A stretch of 49,852 nt of DNA from the NCBI GenBank assembly GCA_027484405.1, contig JAIXTA010000099.1, positions 1 to 49,852 of the forward strand, written 5' to 3'. The stretch is from Burkholderiales bacterium (GTDB lineage: Bacteria > Pseudomonadota > Gammaproteobacteria > Burkholderiales > Burkholderiaceae_C). Both the position numbers and the translations under genes were made by a program. The notes beneath the pieces were generated by a model, which did no database searches, was not told where the DNA came from, and was given only the letters and a program-made list of their open reading frames with translations. The first letter of the stretch is position 1. The number at the start of each line of letters is the position of its first letter. This document shows, piece after piece, positions 10,688-18,240 of the stretch.

Positions 10688-11662
10688 ATGAGCCAAGCAC
10701 CGCTGAAGCTGCTGTTCATCGCCGATCCGCTGGACGGCTTCAAGACCTACAAGGACTCCACCTTCGCCATGATGCGCGAGGCCGCCCGGCGCGGCCATGC
10801 CCTCTACGCCTGCGAAGTGAAGGATCTGGCTGCCGATCCGGACAGCGCCCTGATCGAGGCCAGCGTGCAGCTCATCCGCCTGACCGGCGACGAGCACGCC
10901 TGGTATGTGCCCGAGGGCCGGCGCGAGCGCATGAGCCTGAACCTGTTTTCGGGTGTGCTGATGCGCAAGGACCCGCCCTTCGACATCGAGTTCTTCTACG
11001 CGACCCACCTGCTCTCGCGCGCAGAAAGCCAGGGCGCACGCGTGTTCAACCGCGGCCAGGCCCTGCGGGATCACCCCGAAAAGCTGGCGATCCTCGAGTA
11101 CCCGCAGTTCACCGCGCCCACCCTCGTGGCGCGAGACATGGAGCGCCTGCGCGCCTTCCATGCCGAGCATGGCGATGTGATCTACAAGCCGCTCGATGGC
11201 ATGGGCGGCATGGGCATCTTCCGCGCGGTACAAGGTGAGCACAACCTGTCGGTGATTCTCGAAACGCTCACCGCCGGTGGCACGCAGACCATCATGGCGC
11301 AGAAGTACCTGCCGGCCATCGTGCACGGCGACAAGCGCATCCTCATCATCGACGGCAAGCCCGTGCCCTGGTGCCTGGCGCGCATTCCCAAGGGTGGCGA
11401 GACGCGCGGCAACCTGGCCGCCGGCGGCACCGGCGTGGCGCGCGAGCTCACGCGGCGCGACCGCGAGATTGCCGAGACCCTCGGCCCCACACTCGCCGCG
11501 CGCGGCCTGTTTCTGGTGGGTCTGGACGTGATCGGGGATCACGTCACCGAGATCAACGTCACCAGCCCGACCTGCTTTCAGGAGATCAGTGCCCAGAGCG
11601 GCATGGACGTAGCGGCCCTGTTCATCAGCGCGCTGGAGCAGCGCATTGCCGCGGGCTACTGA
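10688..11662 (+). CDS. gshB: Glutathione synthetase
   Basis: Adds glycine to gamma-glutamylcysteine using ATP. The 324-residue ATP-grasp protein shows the N-terminal IADPLDGFKTYKDSTFAMM, the substrate loop LMRKDPPFDIEF, the glycine-rich lid DGMGGMGIF and the metal/glutathione-binding FLVGLDVIGDHVTEINVTSP. All are standard for GshB. The in-frame region upstream of ATG 10688 overlaps gshA and is not part of the protein, since MSQAPLKLLFIAD is the usual start. It is downstream of gshA and upstream of the phosphotransferase genes, an order common in Burkholderiales. Confidence 0.96.
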   Translation: MSQAPLKLLFIADPLDGFKTYKDSTFAMMREAARRGHALYACEVKDLAADPDSALIEASVQLIRLTGDEHAWYVPEGRRERMSLNLFSGVLMRKDPPFDIEFFYATHLLSRAESQGARVFNRGQALRDHPEKLAILEYPQFTAPTLVARDMERLRAFHAEHGDVIYKPLDGMGGMGIFRAVQGEHNLSVILETLTAGGTQTIMAQKYLPAIVHGDKRILIIDGKPVPWCLARIPKGGETRGNLAAGGTGVARELTRRDREIAETLGPTLAARGLFLVGLDVIGDHVTEINVTSPTCFQEISAQSGMDVAALFISALEQRIAAGY

Positions 11663-11718
11663 GCCGTGCAGGCGCTCCGCGGCAGCTGCCGCGCCCTGCG
11701 GCCATAATTGACGTCACG

Positions 11719-12171
11719 ATGGTTTCCTTCCTGCTGATCACCCATACGCCCGTGGGCGAAGCCTTGCTCACCGCCGCGGCCCATGTATTCGGCGGCCGGG
11801 TGCCGCGCTGCGAGGCGATCGATGTACTGGCCGACGAATCCCTGGCCGACATCCAGGCCCGGGCCTGTGTGCGCATCGATGCGCTCGACGACGGCGACGG
11901 CGTGCTCGTGCTCTCCGATCTGTATGGCGCCAGCCCCTGCAACTGCGCCAGCCGCCTGTCGCAGCCCGGCCGGGTCGAGGTGATCAGCGGCGTGTCGCTG
12001 CCGCTCTTGATCCGCGCCATCAACTACCGCACACAGCCGCTGCCGACCCTGGCTGAGCAACTCATTTCCAACGCGGCGCAGGGCGTGGTGCGCATTGCCA
12101 GCCACGCGCCGCAGAACCAGATGTTCCGACCGATTCCCGATGCTCAGGCAAGACATCAACATCAGCAATAA
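11719..12171 (+). CDS. Mannose-family PTS EIIA domain protein
   Basis: A 150-residue EIIA(Man)-type phosphocarrier. The phosphorylated histidine is His9 in LLITHTPVGEALL. The segment VLVLSDLYGASPCNCASRL is the second conserved part of the fold. No EIIB, EIIC or EIID transporter domains are present nearby, so it probably acts in regulation, as in other proteobacteria that keep EI-HPr-EIIA without a sugar permease. The 3' end overlaps the start of ptsH by 32 bases, so translation of the two is likely coupled. Confidence 0.92.
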   Translation: MVSFLLITHTPVGEALLTAAAHVFGGRVPRCEAIDVLADESLADIQARACVRIDALDDGDGVLVLSDLYGASPCNCASRLSQPGRVEVISGVSLPLLIRAINYRTQPLPTLAEQLISNAAQGVVRIASHAPQNQMFRPIPDAQARHQHQQ

Positions 12172-12409
12172 GTTGGGCCTGCACGCGCGGGCCAGCGCCA
12201 AGCTCTCGCAGACCGCCGGCCGGTTCGAGAGCGACGTGCAGATCTCGCGCAATGGGCGCAAGGTCAACGCCAAGTCCATCATGGGCGTGATGATGCTGGC
12301 CGCCGGCATCGGCAGCACGGTCACCCTGGAGGTCGACGGCCCCGATGAGGCCGAGGCCATGGCGGCACTGACGGCGCTGATCAATGACAAGTTCGGGGAG
12401 GGTGAGTAA
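12140..12409 (+). CDS. ptsH: HPr phosphocarrier protein
   Basis: Carries phosphate from EI to EIIA. The 89-residue protein has the active-site His15 in KLGLHARAS and the regulatory Ser46 in NAKSIMGVMML. The serine region is intact, so it could be a target of HPr kinase. ATG 12140 lies inside the EIIA gene; MLRQDINISNKLGLHARA is the normal HPr N-terminus, which fixes the start. The stop codon lies inside a 42-base near-perfect palindrome. Unlike the usual arrangement, ptsI does not follow at once but after 365 bases. Confidence 0.95.
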   Translation: MLRQDINISNKLGLHARASAKLSQTAGRFESDVQISRNGRKVNAKSIMGVMMLAAGIGSTVTLEVDGPDEAEAMAALTALINDKFGEGE

Positions 12410-12436
12410 CGGCCAAGGCCGTTACTCACCCTCCCC
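12395..12436 (+). terminator. Long palindrome spanning the ptsH stop codon
   Basis: Two perfect 20-base arms (12395-12414 and 12417-12436) are separated by two bases. The left arm includes the last ptsH codons and the TAA at 12407-12409. The cruciform/hairpin would be extremely stable, but no T tract follows, so it is not a textbook intrinsic terminator. It may stop or pause transcription, protect the ptsH mRNA 3' end, or mark an inverted duplication. Confidence 0.55.
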
Positions 12437-12774
12437 GGAGGGCTATTGACGGCTCCCCCCCTTCCGTCCCCCCGCCCGGCGGGGGGAAACTCAGTGGAGG
12501 TGTTGCGGGTTGGCTGGCCGCGTTCTTGCAGGGGTGCTCGGCACGGTTCGGCGGGCACGTGGCTATGCGCGGGGGCGCTTGCGCAGCACCCGCAGCCGAC
12601 TGAGGGATTTTCTGGTTTTGTTTGAAAAGCGAGCCGATTTCGCGCTCATTTTCAAATAATTGTTGAAAAAGCAGTTTCCGGCTTTCCGCAGGGTTCAAGC
12701 GGATCTCCGGGTGTTTGGGGCAGATTTCTGACCGGTGCATGTCACGCCGGCGCAGACAGGGAGGCGGGCGCGCA
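12410..12774 (+). other. Untranslated gap between ptsH and ptsI
   Basis: I find no convincing coding sequence in this 365-base stretch. It begins with the right arm of the palindrome, then a C- and G-rich segment in which ccccccgcc and ggcggggg are close to self-complementary (about 12469-12486). An AT-richer part (about 12601-12680) holds three copies of one 7-base motif in alternating orientation. A ribosome-binding ggagg at about 12760-12765 serves ptsI. A separate ptsI promoter or leader is likely located here. Confidence 0.5.
12621..12669 (+). promoter_or_regulatory. Mutually exclusive hairpin pair in the ptsI leader
   Basis: The central ttttcaa (12649-12655) is complementary to ttgaaaa on both sides (12622-12628 and 12663-12669). 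The first pairing extends to eight bases (tttgaaaa/ttttcaaa); the second has a seven-base loop. Only one can form at a time, which is the geometry of an attenuator or RNA switch. It could also be an AT-rich protein-binding site. No T tract follows. Confidence 0.35.
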
Positions 12775-14469
12775 ATGAAGACGCTTTCGGGCATTCCGGC
12801 TTCGGGGGGCATCGCCATCGGGCGGGCGCATGTGCTGGCGGCGCTCGCGGTGGAGGTGTCGCACCACTTCATCGAGCCCGAGCAGCTCGATGCTGAACTT
12901 TCGCGCTTTGACGCCGCCGTGGAGCTGGCGCGCACCGAGCTGGCCGAGGTGCGCCAGAACCTGGAGCACGACGCGCCCACCGAGCTCGGTGCCTTTATCG
13001 AGGTGCATGAACTGATGCTCGCGGACCCGATGCTGACCGTGGCGCCGCGCACCCTGATCACCGAGCGCCGCTACAACGCCGCCTGGGCGCTGTCGACGCA
13101 GGTCGAGGCCCTGGCCAAGACCTTCGAGGACATGGACGACGCCTACCTGCGCGAGCGCAGCTACGACGTGCGCCAGGTCGGCGAGCGCATCCTCAAGCAC
13201 ATGACGCAGGACGCCGGCAGCAGCGGCGGCAGCGCCCGCCCGGCCGACGAGCTCGGCGAGGACATCGTCATCGTGGCGCACGACATTGCGCCGGCCGACA
13301 TGCTGCAGTTCAAGGAAACGCGCTTTGCCGGCTTCGTGACCGACCTGGGCGGCGTCACCTCGCACACCGCCATCGTGGCGCGCAGCCTGCAGCTGCCTGC
13401 CGTGGTGGCCGCCAGCGAGGCCACCAGCCTGATCCACCAGGACGACTTCATCATCGTCGACGGCCACGACGGCCGGATCTACGTCAACCCGGACGCCGCC
13501 ACGCGCGAACGCTTTGCGCGCAAGGCGGCCGAGGAGCGCGCCACCCGCGCCGCGCTCGGCAGCCTGCGCCACGTGCCGGCCGTCACGCTGGCGGGCGAAC
13601 TCATCGAGCTGGCGGCCAACATCGAGGTGCCCGAGGACGTGGACGGCGCCGTGGAAATGAACGCCGACGGCATCGGCCTGTTCCGCACCGAATTCCTCTT
13701 CATGGGCCGCAAGCAGCTGCCCGACGAGGACGAGCAGTTCTCGGCCTATGCCCGCGTGGTGCTGGCCATGGCCGGCAAGCCGGTGGTCATCCGCACCCTG
13801 GATGTGGGCGCCGACAAGACCCTGGCCGAGGAGGTGGACCTGCAGGCCGTGGTGGCGCCCAACCCGGCGCTGGGCCTGCGTGCCATCCGCTACTGCCTGG
13901 CCAAGCCGGAGATGTTCCGCACCCAGCTGCGCGCCATTCTGCGCGCTTCGGCGCTCGGCCCGGTGAAGATCCTGATCCCGATGGTCGCACACGAGCACGA
14001 GGTGGATCAGGCGCGCGCGGCGATCGAGCGCGCCAAGAAGGAGCTGAAGGCGCGCGGCGAGAAGTGCGCCGCCAGCGTACCGGTGGGCGCGATGATCGAG
14101 ATCCCGGCGGCCGCGCTGATCCTGGACCGCCTGCTGCCCAAGCTGGACTTCTGCTCCATCGGCACCAACGATCTCATTCAATACACCCTGGCCATCGACC
14201 GGGCCGATGCCGAAGTCGCCCACCTCTACGACCCCGCGCACCCGGCCGTGCTGCACCTGATCGAGCACACCATCCGCACCTGCAAGCGCGCGGGCAAGCC
14301 CGTGAGCGTGTGCGGCGAGATGGCCGGCGACATCAAGTACACCGAGCGCCTGCTGGCCATGGGGCTGACCAGCTTCTCCATGCACGCCGGCTGCATCCTG
14401 CCGGTGAAGTCCGTCATCCGCGGCGCGGGCGCCAGCCCGGCGCCGAACGCACACGTCATGCAGGCATGA
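12775..14469 (+). CDS. ptsI: PTS enzyme I (phosphoenolpyruvate-protein phosphotransferase)
   Basis: Takes phosphate from phosphoenolpyruvate and passes it to HPr. The 564-residue protein has the HPr-binding helical part, the phospho-histidine His197 in GGVTSHTAIVARS, the PEP-binding barrel with GIGLFRTEFLFM and KILIPMV, and the catalytic cysteine region near VSVCGEMAGD. ATG 12775 is preceded by ggagg; the in-frame residues before it (to 12715) are Arg-rich and unlike the family. The stop overlaps the queE start in ATGA (14466-14469). Confidence 0.96.
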   Translation: MKTLSGIPASGGIAIGRAHVLAALAVEVSHHFIEPEQLDAELSRFDAAVELARTELAEVRQNLEHDAPTELGAFIEVHELMLADPMLTVAPRTLITERRYNAAWALSTQVEALAKTFEDMDDAYLRERSYDVRQVGERILKHMTQDAGSSGGSARPADELGEDIVIVAHDIAPADMLQFKETRFAGFVTDLGGVTSHTAIVARSLQLPAVVAASEATSLIHQDDFIIVDGHDGRIYVNPDAATRERFARKAAEERATRAALGSLRHVPAVTLAGELIELAANIEVPEDVDGAVEMNADGIGLFRTEFLFMGRKQLPDEDEQFSAYARVVLAMAGKPVVIRTLDVGADKTLAEEVDLQAVVAPNPALGLRAIRYCLAKPEMFRTQLRAILRASALGPVKILIPMVAHEHEVDQARAAIERAKKELKARGEKCAASVPVGAMIEIPAAALILDRLLPKLDFCSIGTNDLIQYTLAIDRADAEVAHLYDPAHPAVLHLIEHTIRTCKRAGKPVSVCGEMAGDIKYTERLLAMGLTSFSMHAGCILPVKSVIRGAGASPAPNAHVMQA

Positions 14470-15128
14470 GCTACAGCGTCAAGGAAATCTTCTACACCCT
14501 GCAGGGCGAAGGCGCCCAGGCCGGCCGCGCGGCCGTGTTCTGCCGTTTTGCCGGCTGCAACCTCTGGAGCGGCCGTGAGGCCGACCGCACCGGCGCCACC
14601 TGCAAGTTCTGCGACACCGACTTCGTCGGTACCGACGGCACGGGCGGCGGCAAGTTCGAGACCGCCGAGCAGCTGGCCACAGCGATTGCGGCGCACTGGC
14701 CCGCCGGCAGCGCGGGTCGGCGCTTCGTGGTCTGCACCGGCGGCGAGCCGCTGCTGCAGATCGATGCCGCACTCATCGATGCCCTGCACGCCGAGGGCTT
14801 CGAGATCGCGGTGGAAACCAACGGCACCCTGGCCGCGCCGCCCGGGCTGGACTGGATCTGCGTCAGCCCCAAGGCGGGGGCCGAGTGGGTGCAACGCAGC
14901 GGCCACGAGCTCAAGCTCGTCTGGCCGCAGACCGGCATCTCGCTGGAAGAAGCCGAGGCCGCGGACTTCCGCCACCGCTTCCTGCAGCCCATGGACGGCC
15001 GTGCGCAGGCCGGGGTGATCGACCTCACCGCCCAGCGCCGCAACACCCAGACCTGCATCGAGACCTGCATGGCGCGGCCCGCCTGGCGGCTGTCGCTGCA
15101 GACCCACAAGATCACCGGCATCCGCTGA
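14466..15128 (+). CDS. queE: 7-carboxy-7-deazaguanine synthase (radical SAM)
   Basis: Ring-contracts 6-carboxytetrahydropterin to 7-carboxy-7-deazaguanine in queuosine synthesis. The 220-residue protein starts MSYSVKEIFYTLQGEGAQAG. It carries the unusual radical-SAM cluster motif of QueE, CX14CX2C, visible in CNLWSGREADRTGATCKFC. The SAM-binding CTGGEPLLQ and the closing QTCIETC segment are intact. It is translationally coupled to ptsI by a four-base overlap, although there is no metabolic link. A QueD homologue follows and QueC is at 38.6 kb. Confidence 0.94.
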   Translation: MSYSVKEIFYTLQGEGAQAGRAAVFCRFAGCNLWSGREADRTGATCKFCDTDFVGTDGTGGGKFETAEQLATAIAAHWPAGSAGRRFVVCTGGEPLLQIDAALIDALHAEGFEIAVETNGTLAAPPGLDWICVSPKAGAEWVQRSGHELKLVWPQTGISLEEAEAADFRHRFLQPMDGRAQAGVIDLTAQRRNTQTCIETCMARPAWRLSLQTHKITGIR

Positions 15129-15182
15129 AGCGATCGGCAGGGCCGGCCCGCCTACACTGCGGCCCTTGGCGTCGCACGAACA

Positions 15183-15216
15183 GTCATTTCGTCATCGAAG
15201 GCGAAGCCGAAGTCAT
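15183..15216. repeat. Copy of a short dispersed gtcatttcgtcat repeat
   Basis: Between queE and queD the sequence gtcatttcgtcat is followed by a ccgaagtcat element. The same two elements occur in inverted orientation and several times downstream of the MFS gene at 47298-47436. They do not encode anything. Confidence 0.55.
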
Positions 15217-15250
15217 GGCGCGCCAGCGCCGTCATCCCCCGCCGTCCAGC

Positions 15251-15616
15251 ATGAGCCACGAAATCTCCCAGCGCTTCAACTTCGAAGCCGCCCACACCCT
15301 GCGCCGCGAGATCGAGGCCGAGGGCAGCCGCCGCGTGCATGGCCACACCTACTTTGCCGAGGTGGCCGTGCGCGGCACACCGGACGCCGCCACCGGCATG
15401 GTCATGGACCTCGGGCTGATCCGAGCGCACCTGGCCGCCGTGCGCGACCAGCTGGACCACCACTTCCTGGACGATGTGCCCGGCCTGGGCGTGCCCACGC
15501 TTGAGAACCTGTGCAGCTTCATCGCCGCACAATTTGCGCAGCAGGGTGTGCAGCTCTCGCGCGTGCGCGTCTGGCGCGAGGGCGTGGGCGACAGCTGCAC
15601 GCTGACCCGGGACTAG
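15251..15616 (+). CDS. queD: 6-carboxytetrahydropterin synthase homologue (QueD-like) lacking the catalytic cysteine
   Basis: The 121-residue protein has the pterin synthase fold signatures: the metal ligands in FEAAHTLRR and VHGHTY, the DHHFLDD catalytic His/Asp segment, PTLENLC and a C-terminal glutamate region. In E. coli QueD the residue before GRLHGH is the catalytic Cys27; here the same position reads Ser (GSRRVHGH). The substitution looks genuine, since the surrounding motif is undisturbed. It may be a QueD variant with altered chemistry or a QueD2-like paralogue; the gene symbol is therefore tentative. ATG 15251 is chosen because [16 protein letters not shown] is the usual length of N-terminus. 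Close behind queE, it fits the queuosine pathway. Confidence 0.85.
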   Translation: MSHEISQRFNFEAAHTLRREIEAEGSRRVHGHTYFAEVAVRGTPDAATGMVMDLGLIRAHLAAVRDQLDHHFLDDVPGLGVPTLENLCSFIAAQFAQQGVQLSRVRVWREGVGDSCTLTRD

Positions 15617-15620
15617 CGCA

Positions 15621-15626
15621 TACAAT
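15621..15626 (+). promoter_or_regulatory. Candidate -10 box of the metX transcript
   Basis: A tacaat hexamer lies 11 bases before the first riboswitch stem, the right place for a start of transcription just ahead of the aptamer. I see no convincing -35 at 16-18 bases, so the call is weak. Confidence 0.4.
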
Positions 15627-15636
15627 CCTGCCCAAC

Positions 15637-15703
15637 GCGCCGATTTGCATTCCTGCTTGCGGGCGCAGTGTTCGAAAGAGCACGACAAATACGGCTAAAG
15701 AGG
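15637..15703 (+). ncRNA. SAM-II-like riboswitch upstream of metX
   Basis: The layout matches SAM-II: a short P1 stem (gcgcc 15637-15641 with ggcgc 15662-15666), a loop starting gattt, and the conserved 3' strand gacaaatacggctaaagagg (15684-15703), which resembles the SAM-II consensus GAUAAAUGUAGCUAAAAAGG. ttcct (15650-15654) can pair with aggaa (15701-15705), the expected pseudoknot. A six-bp hairpin with a GAAA loop (gtgttc/gagcac, 15668-15683) is inserted between P1 and the 3' strand. It lies directly before metX, a known SAM-II target. An intrinsic terminator follows. The call is from consensus memory, not from a covariance search. Confidence 0.75.
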
Positions 15704-15709
15704 AATCGG

Positions 15710-15752
15710 AACCCCGCCGGCCCTCTTTGCGAGTCCTGCGGGGTTTTTCTTT
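15710..15752 (+). terminator. Intrinsic terminator (expression platform) before metX
   Basis: The arms aaccccgc (15710-15717) and gcggggtt (15738-15745) form an eight-bp stem followed by a T run (ttttttctt-like, 15744-15752). The loop contains cctcttt (15722-15728), complementary to aaagagg (15697-15703) at the 3' end of the aptamer. Aptamer folding and this alternative pairing exclude each other, which suggests how SAM could switch read-through into metX. Confidence 0.75.
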
Positions 15753-15774
15753 GCGCGGCCGGAACTTCAGCATC

Positions 15775-16890
15775 GTGGATCAGGGCGTCGTTCAGTTCAC
15801 CGACATCGGCTTCGGCGATCCGCTGCGCCTGCGCTCGGGCGCGAGCTTTGGCCCCTACCACCTGCGCGTGGAGACCTACGGCACCCTGAACGCGGCCAAG
15901 AGCAATGCCGTGCTGGTGTGCCATGCGCTCAATGCCTCGCACCATGTGGCCGGCCACTATGCCGACGACCCCAAGAACATCGGCTGGTGGGACAACATGG
16001 TCGGCCCGGGCAAGCCGGTGGACACCCACCGCTTCTTCGTCATCGGCGTCAACAACCTGGGCAGCTGCTTCGGCTCCACCGGCCCGGCCAGCACCAACCC
16101 CGCCACCGGCCGCCCCTGGGGGCGCGACTTCCCGGTGGTCACGGTGGAAGACTGGGTGCAGGCCCAGGCGCGGCTGGCCGACCACTTCGGCATTGAGCGC
16201 TTTGCTGCCGTGATGGGCGGCAGCCTGGGCGGCATGCAGGCCCTGAGCTGGGCCATCCAGTATCCGCAGCGCGTGGGCCACTGTGTGGTGGTGGCCTCCA
16301 CACCCAAGCTCTCGGCGCAGAACATCGCCTTCAATGACGTGGCGCGCCAGGCCATCCTGACCGACCCGGACTTTCATGGCGGCGACTACTACGCCCACGG
16401 CGTGGTGCCCAAGCGCGGCCTGCGCGTGGCGCGCATGATCGGCCACATCACCTACCTCAGTGGGGACGACATGGCCGAAAAGTTCGGCCGGCAACTCAAG
16501 GGCGACGCACCGCGCTTCGACTTCGGCACCGACTTCGAGGTCGAAAGCTACCTGCGCTACCAGGGCGACAAGTTCAGCAGCTACTTCGACGCCAATACCT
16601 ACCTGCTCATTACCAAGGCGCTGGACTACTTCGACCCGGCGCGGGACCATGGCGGTGATCTGGCAAAGGCCCTTGCCCCCGCCAAGGCGAAGTTCTTCCT
16701 GACCAGCTTCACCACCGACTGGCGCTTTTCGCCCGAGCGCAGTCGGGAAATCGTCAAAGCCTTGGTAGCCAACCGCCACCGCGTGAGCTACTGCGAGATC
16801 GACGCGCCGCACGGGCACGACGCCTTCCTGCTGGACGACGCGCGCTACCACGCTGCCGTGCGGGCCTACTTCGAACGGATCGAGGTGTAG
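15775..16890 (+). CDS. metX: Homoserine O-acyltransferase MetX
   Basis: Acylates homoserine with acetyl- or succinyl-CoA, the committed step of methionine synthesis. The 371-residue alpha/beta hydrolase has the nucleophile Ser150 in MGGSLGGMQ, the aspartate in TTDWRFSP and the histidine in [10 protein letters not shown]. There is no ATG near the expected start; GTG 15775, after a ggaac element, gives the normal length and N-terminus, and longer reading would run through the riboswitch. The motif [13 protein letters not shown] is typical. Whether it uses acetyl- or succinyl-CoA is not decided here. SAM feedback through the riboswitch is likely. Confidence 0.94.
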   Translation: MDQGVVQFTDIGFGDPLRLRSGASFGPYHLRVETYGTLNAAKSNAVLVCHALNASHHVAGHYADDPKNIGWWDNMVGPGKPVDTHRFFVIGVNNLGSCFGSTGPASTNPATGRPWGRDFPVVTVEDWVQAQARLADHFGIERFAAVMGGSLGGMQALSWAIQYPQRVGHCVVVASTPKLSAQNIAFNDVARQAILTDPDFHGGDYYAHGVVPKRGLRVARMIGHITYLSGDDMAEKFGRQLKGDAPRFDFGTDFEVESYLRYQGDKFSSYFDANTYLLITKALDYFDPARDHGGDLAKALAPAKAKFFLTSFTTDWRFSPERSREIVKALVANRHRVSYCEIDAPHGHDAFLLDDARYHAAVRAYFERIEV

Positions 16891-16914
16891 GCATGGCTTG
16901 CTCACGCGCGAAAC

Positions 16915-17095
16915 TGAAAGGGCTCTCCGCTTGTCCCGTGCTGAACGCGGGGTTTCGCCGCACATGTGCGGCGCCGCGTGAAGAGGGAGCGCTTGCAAGC
17001 GCGAGCCCCGGAGCGCAACTGGACAAGCACTCCGCTTGTCTGGCGCGGTTCTCCAGCCATTTTGGTCTGAAGAATGGCTTCCGGAGCCGATCTCA
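16915..17095 (+). repeat. Dispersed repeat, copy A (between metX and metW)
   Basis: About 180 bases lie where metX and metW are usually nearly adjacent. The part ccattttggtctgaag and the preceding cgcttgtctggcgc occur in reverse complement at 35680-35730, as does a more diverged cgcttgtc...gggtttcgc block. No protein of a known family is encoded. It contains a small palindrome, gccgcacatgtgcggc (16963-16978). Confidence 0.65.
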
Positions 17096-17125
17096 CCTTT
17101 CAAGTCCGGGCCTGGAGGCCGCCCG

Positions 17126-17710
17126 ATGAGCCTGCGCCCTGATCAGCTCTACGTGACGCAGTGGGTGCCCCAGGGCAGCCGCGTGCTGGACCTGGGCTGC
17201 GGCGACGGCGAGCTGCTCGCCTGGCTGCGCGACCACCGGGGCTGCACCGTGCTCGGCGTGGATGGCGACGCCGCCGCCGTGCTCGGGACCCTGAAGCGCG
17301 GCGTGGACGTGATCCAGCAGGACCTCGAAGCGGGCTTGAGCCTCTTCGAGGACAACGCCTTCGACGTCGTGCTGCAGCTTGAGACCCTGCAGCAGATGCA
17401 GCGCGTGGAGCCCATGCTGGCCGAAATCGCGCGCGTGGGCCGCGAGGCGATCCTGTCCTTCCCCAACTTCGGCTACTGGCCGCACCGCTGGCAGCTCATC
17501 CGCGGCCGCATGCCCGTCAGCGAGACCCTGCCCTACCAGTGGTACGACGCGCCCAACATCCGCTGCGCCACGCTCAATGACTTCGCCGACCTCGCGGCCC
17601 GGTTCGGCCTGGACGTGGAAGACCGTGTCGCCCTGCACCACGGCCAGCCCGTGAGCCTGCTGCCCAACCTGCGCGGCGAATTGGCGGTGTTTCGGTTCAG
17701 GCGGCGCTAG
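17126..17710 (+). CDS. metW: Methionine biosynthesis protein MetW
   Basis: A 194-residue class I methyltransferase-fold protein, with SAM-binding motif VLDLGCGDGELLAWL and the MetW-typical QLETLQQM, FPNFGYWPHRWQL and PYQWYDAPNIR. It works with MetX in methionine synthesis in many proteobacteria, where it is thought to be needed for MetX activity. ATG 17126 is preceded by ggagg (17114-17118). It is separated from metX by the dispersed repeat, and its 3' end overlaps the next, convergent gene by 14 bases. Whether it still depends on the metX riboswitch or has its own promoter in the repeat is open. Confidence 0.94.
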   Translation: MSLRPDQLYVTQWVPQGSRVLDLGCGDGELLAWLRDHRGCTVLGVDGDAAAVLGTLKRGVDVIQQDLEAGLSLFEDNAFDVVLQLETLQQMQRVEPMLAEIARVGREAILSFPNFGYWPHRWQLIRGRMPVSETLPYQWYDAPNIRCATLNDFADLAARFGLDVEDRVALHHGQPVSLLPNLRGELAVFRFRRR

Positions 17711-18092
17711 CTGATCCTGGAACTTGCCGAACGAGCCGTCGGATCATGTCTGCAGCAGCACAGAACGTCTCGTAGTCGTAGTCGACTTCGTCCTGATAGG
17801 CGTCAATAGGTCCGCGGAAGATCACTGGGGCACGCGCGCCATCAAGCGTGAGTGCAAGCATCGCTCGGTACATGCGGCGAGTGGCCGAAGCATCAATGAC
17901 ATGCTTGAGATCAATGCGCTGCCATCGACGGATCAACGACCATCCGTACCGGCGGTAATGGAATGCTCGACACGTGACCACCAACCCGTATTCCGACGCA
18001 CGATGAAAAGTCGGGTTGCTTCCAGCCCACAGAACCGATTCGTCCGCGCCAAGCCGGAGTCCATCAAAGGGGTAATCCGTGCGTAGATCCAT
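17697..18092 (-). CDS. Hypothetical protein (131 aa), PH-domain-like length
   Basis: I do not recognise it. From ATG 18092 (preceded by gaggag) the protein reads MDLRTDYPFDGLRLGADESV and is soluble, with alternating strands and a C-terminal helix ending ADMIRRLVRQV. An in-frame ATG at 18143 would add 17 residues but has no better ribosome site. Lower GC in this segment than in the flanking genes suggests possible acquisition. It is convergent with metW. Confidence 0.55.
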   Translation of the reverse strand: MDLRTDYPFDGLRLGADESVLWAGSNPTFHRASEYGLVVTCRAFHYRRYGWSLIRRWQRIDLKHVIDASATRRMYRAMLALTLDGARAPVIFRGPIDAYQDEVDYDYETFCAAADMIRRLVRQVPGSASAA

Positions 18093-18240
18093 GGGCTCCT
18101 CAGGAAGACGACGTTGATCGTACGGTCGAAGCGCTCCGCACACCCCGTTACATCTGCCACATCTGCTTTAACCCCGCACTGCGTCCTGCTCCGTTGAAGC
18201 CTTAACAGCCCGCCTCCAAGGGCTGCTTTGGAGCAAGACC

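Noticed and set aside
12742-14454. A 570-codon minus-strand frame opposite ptsI
   Set aside because: Antisense shadow; ptsI has all its catalytic motifs on the other strand.
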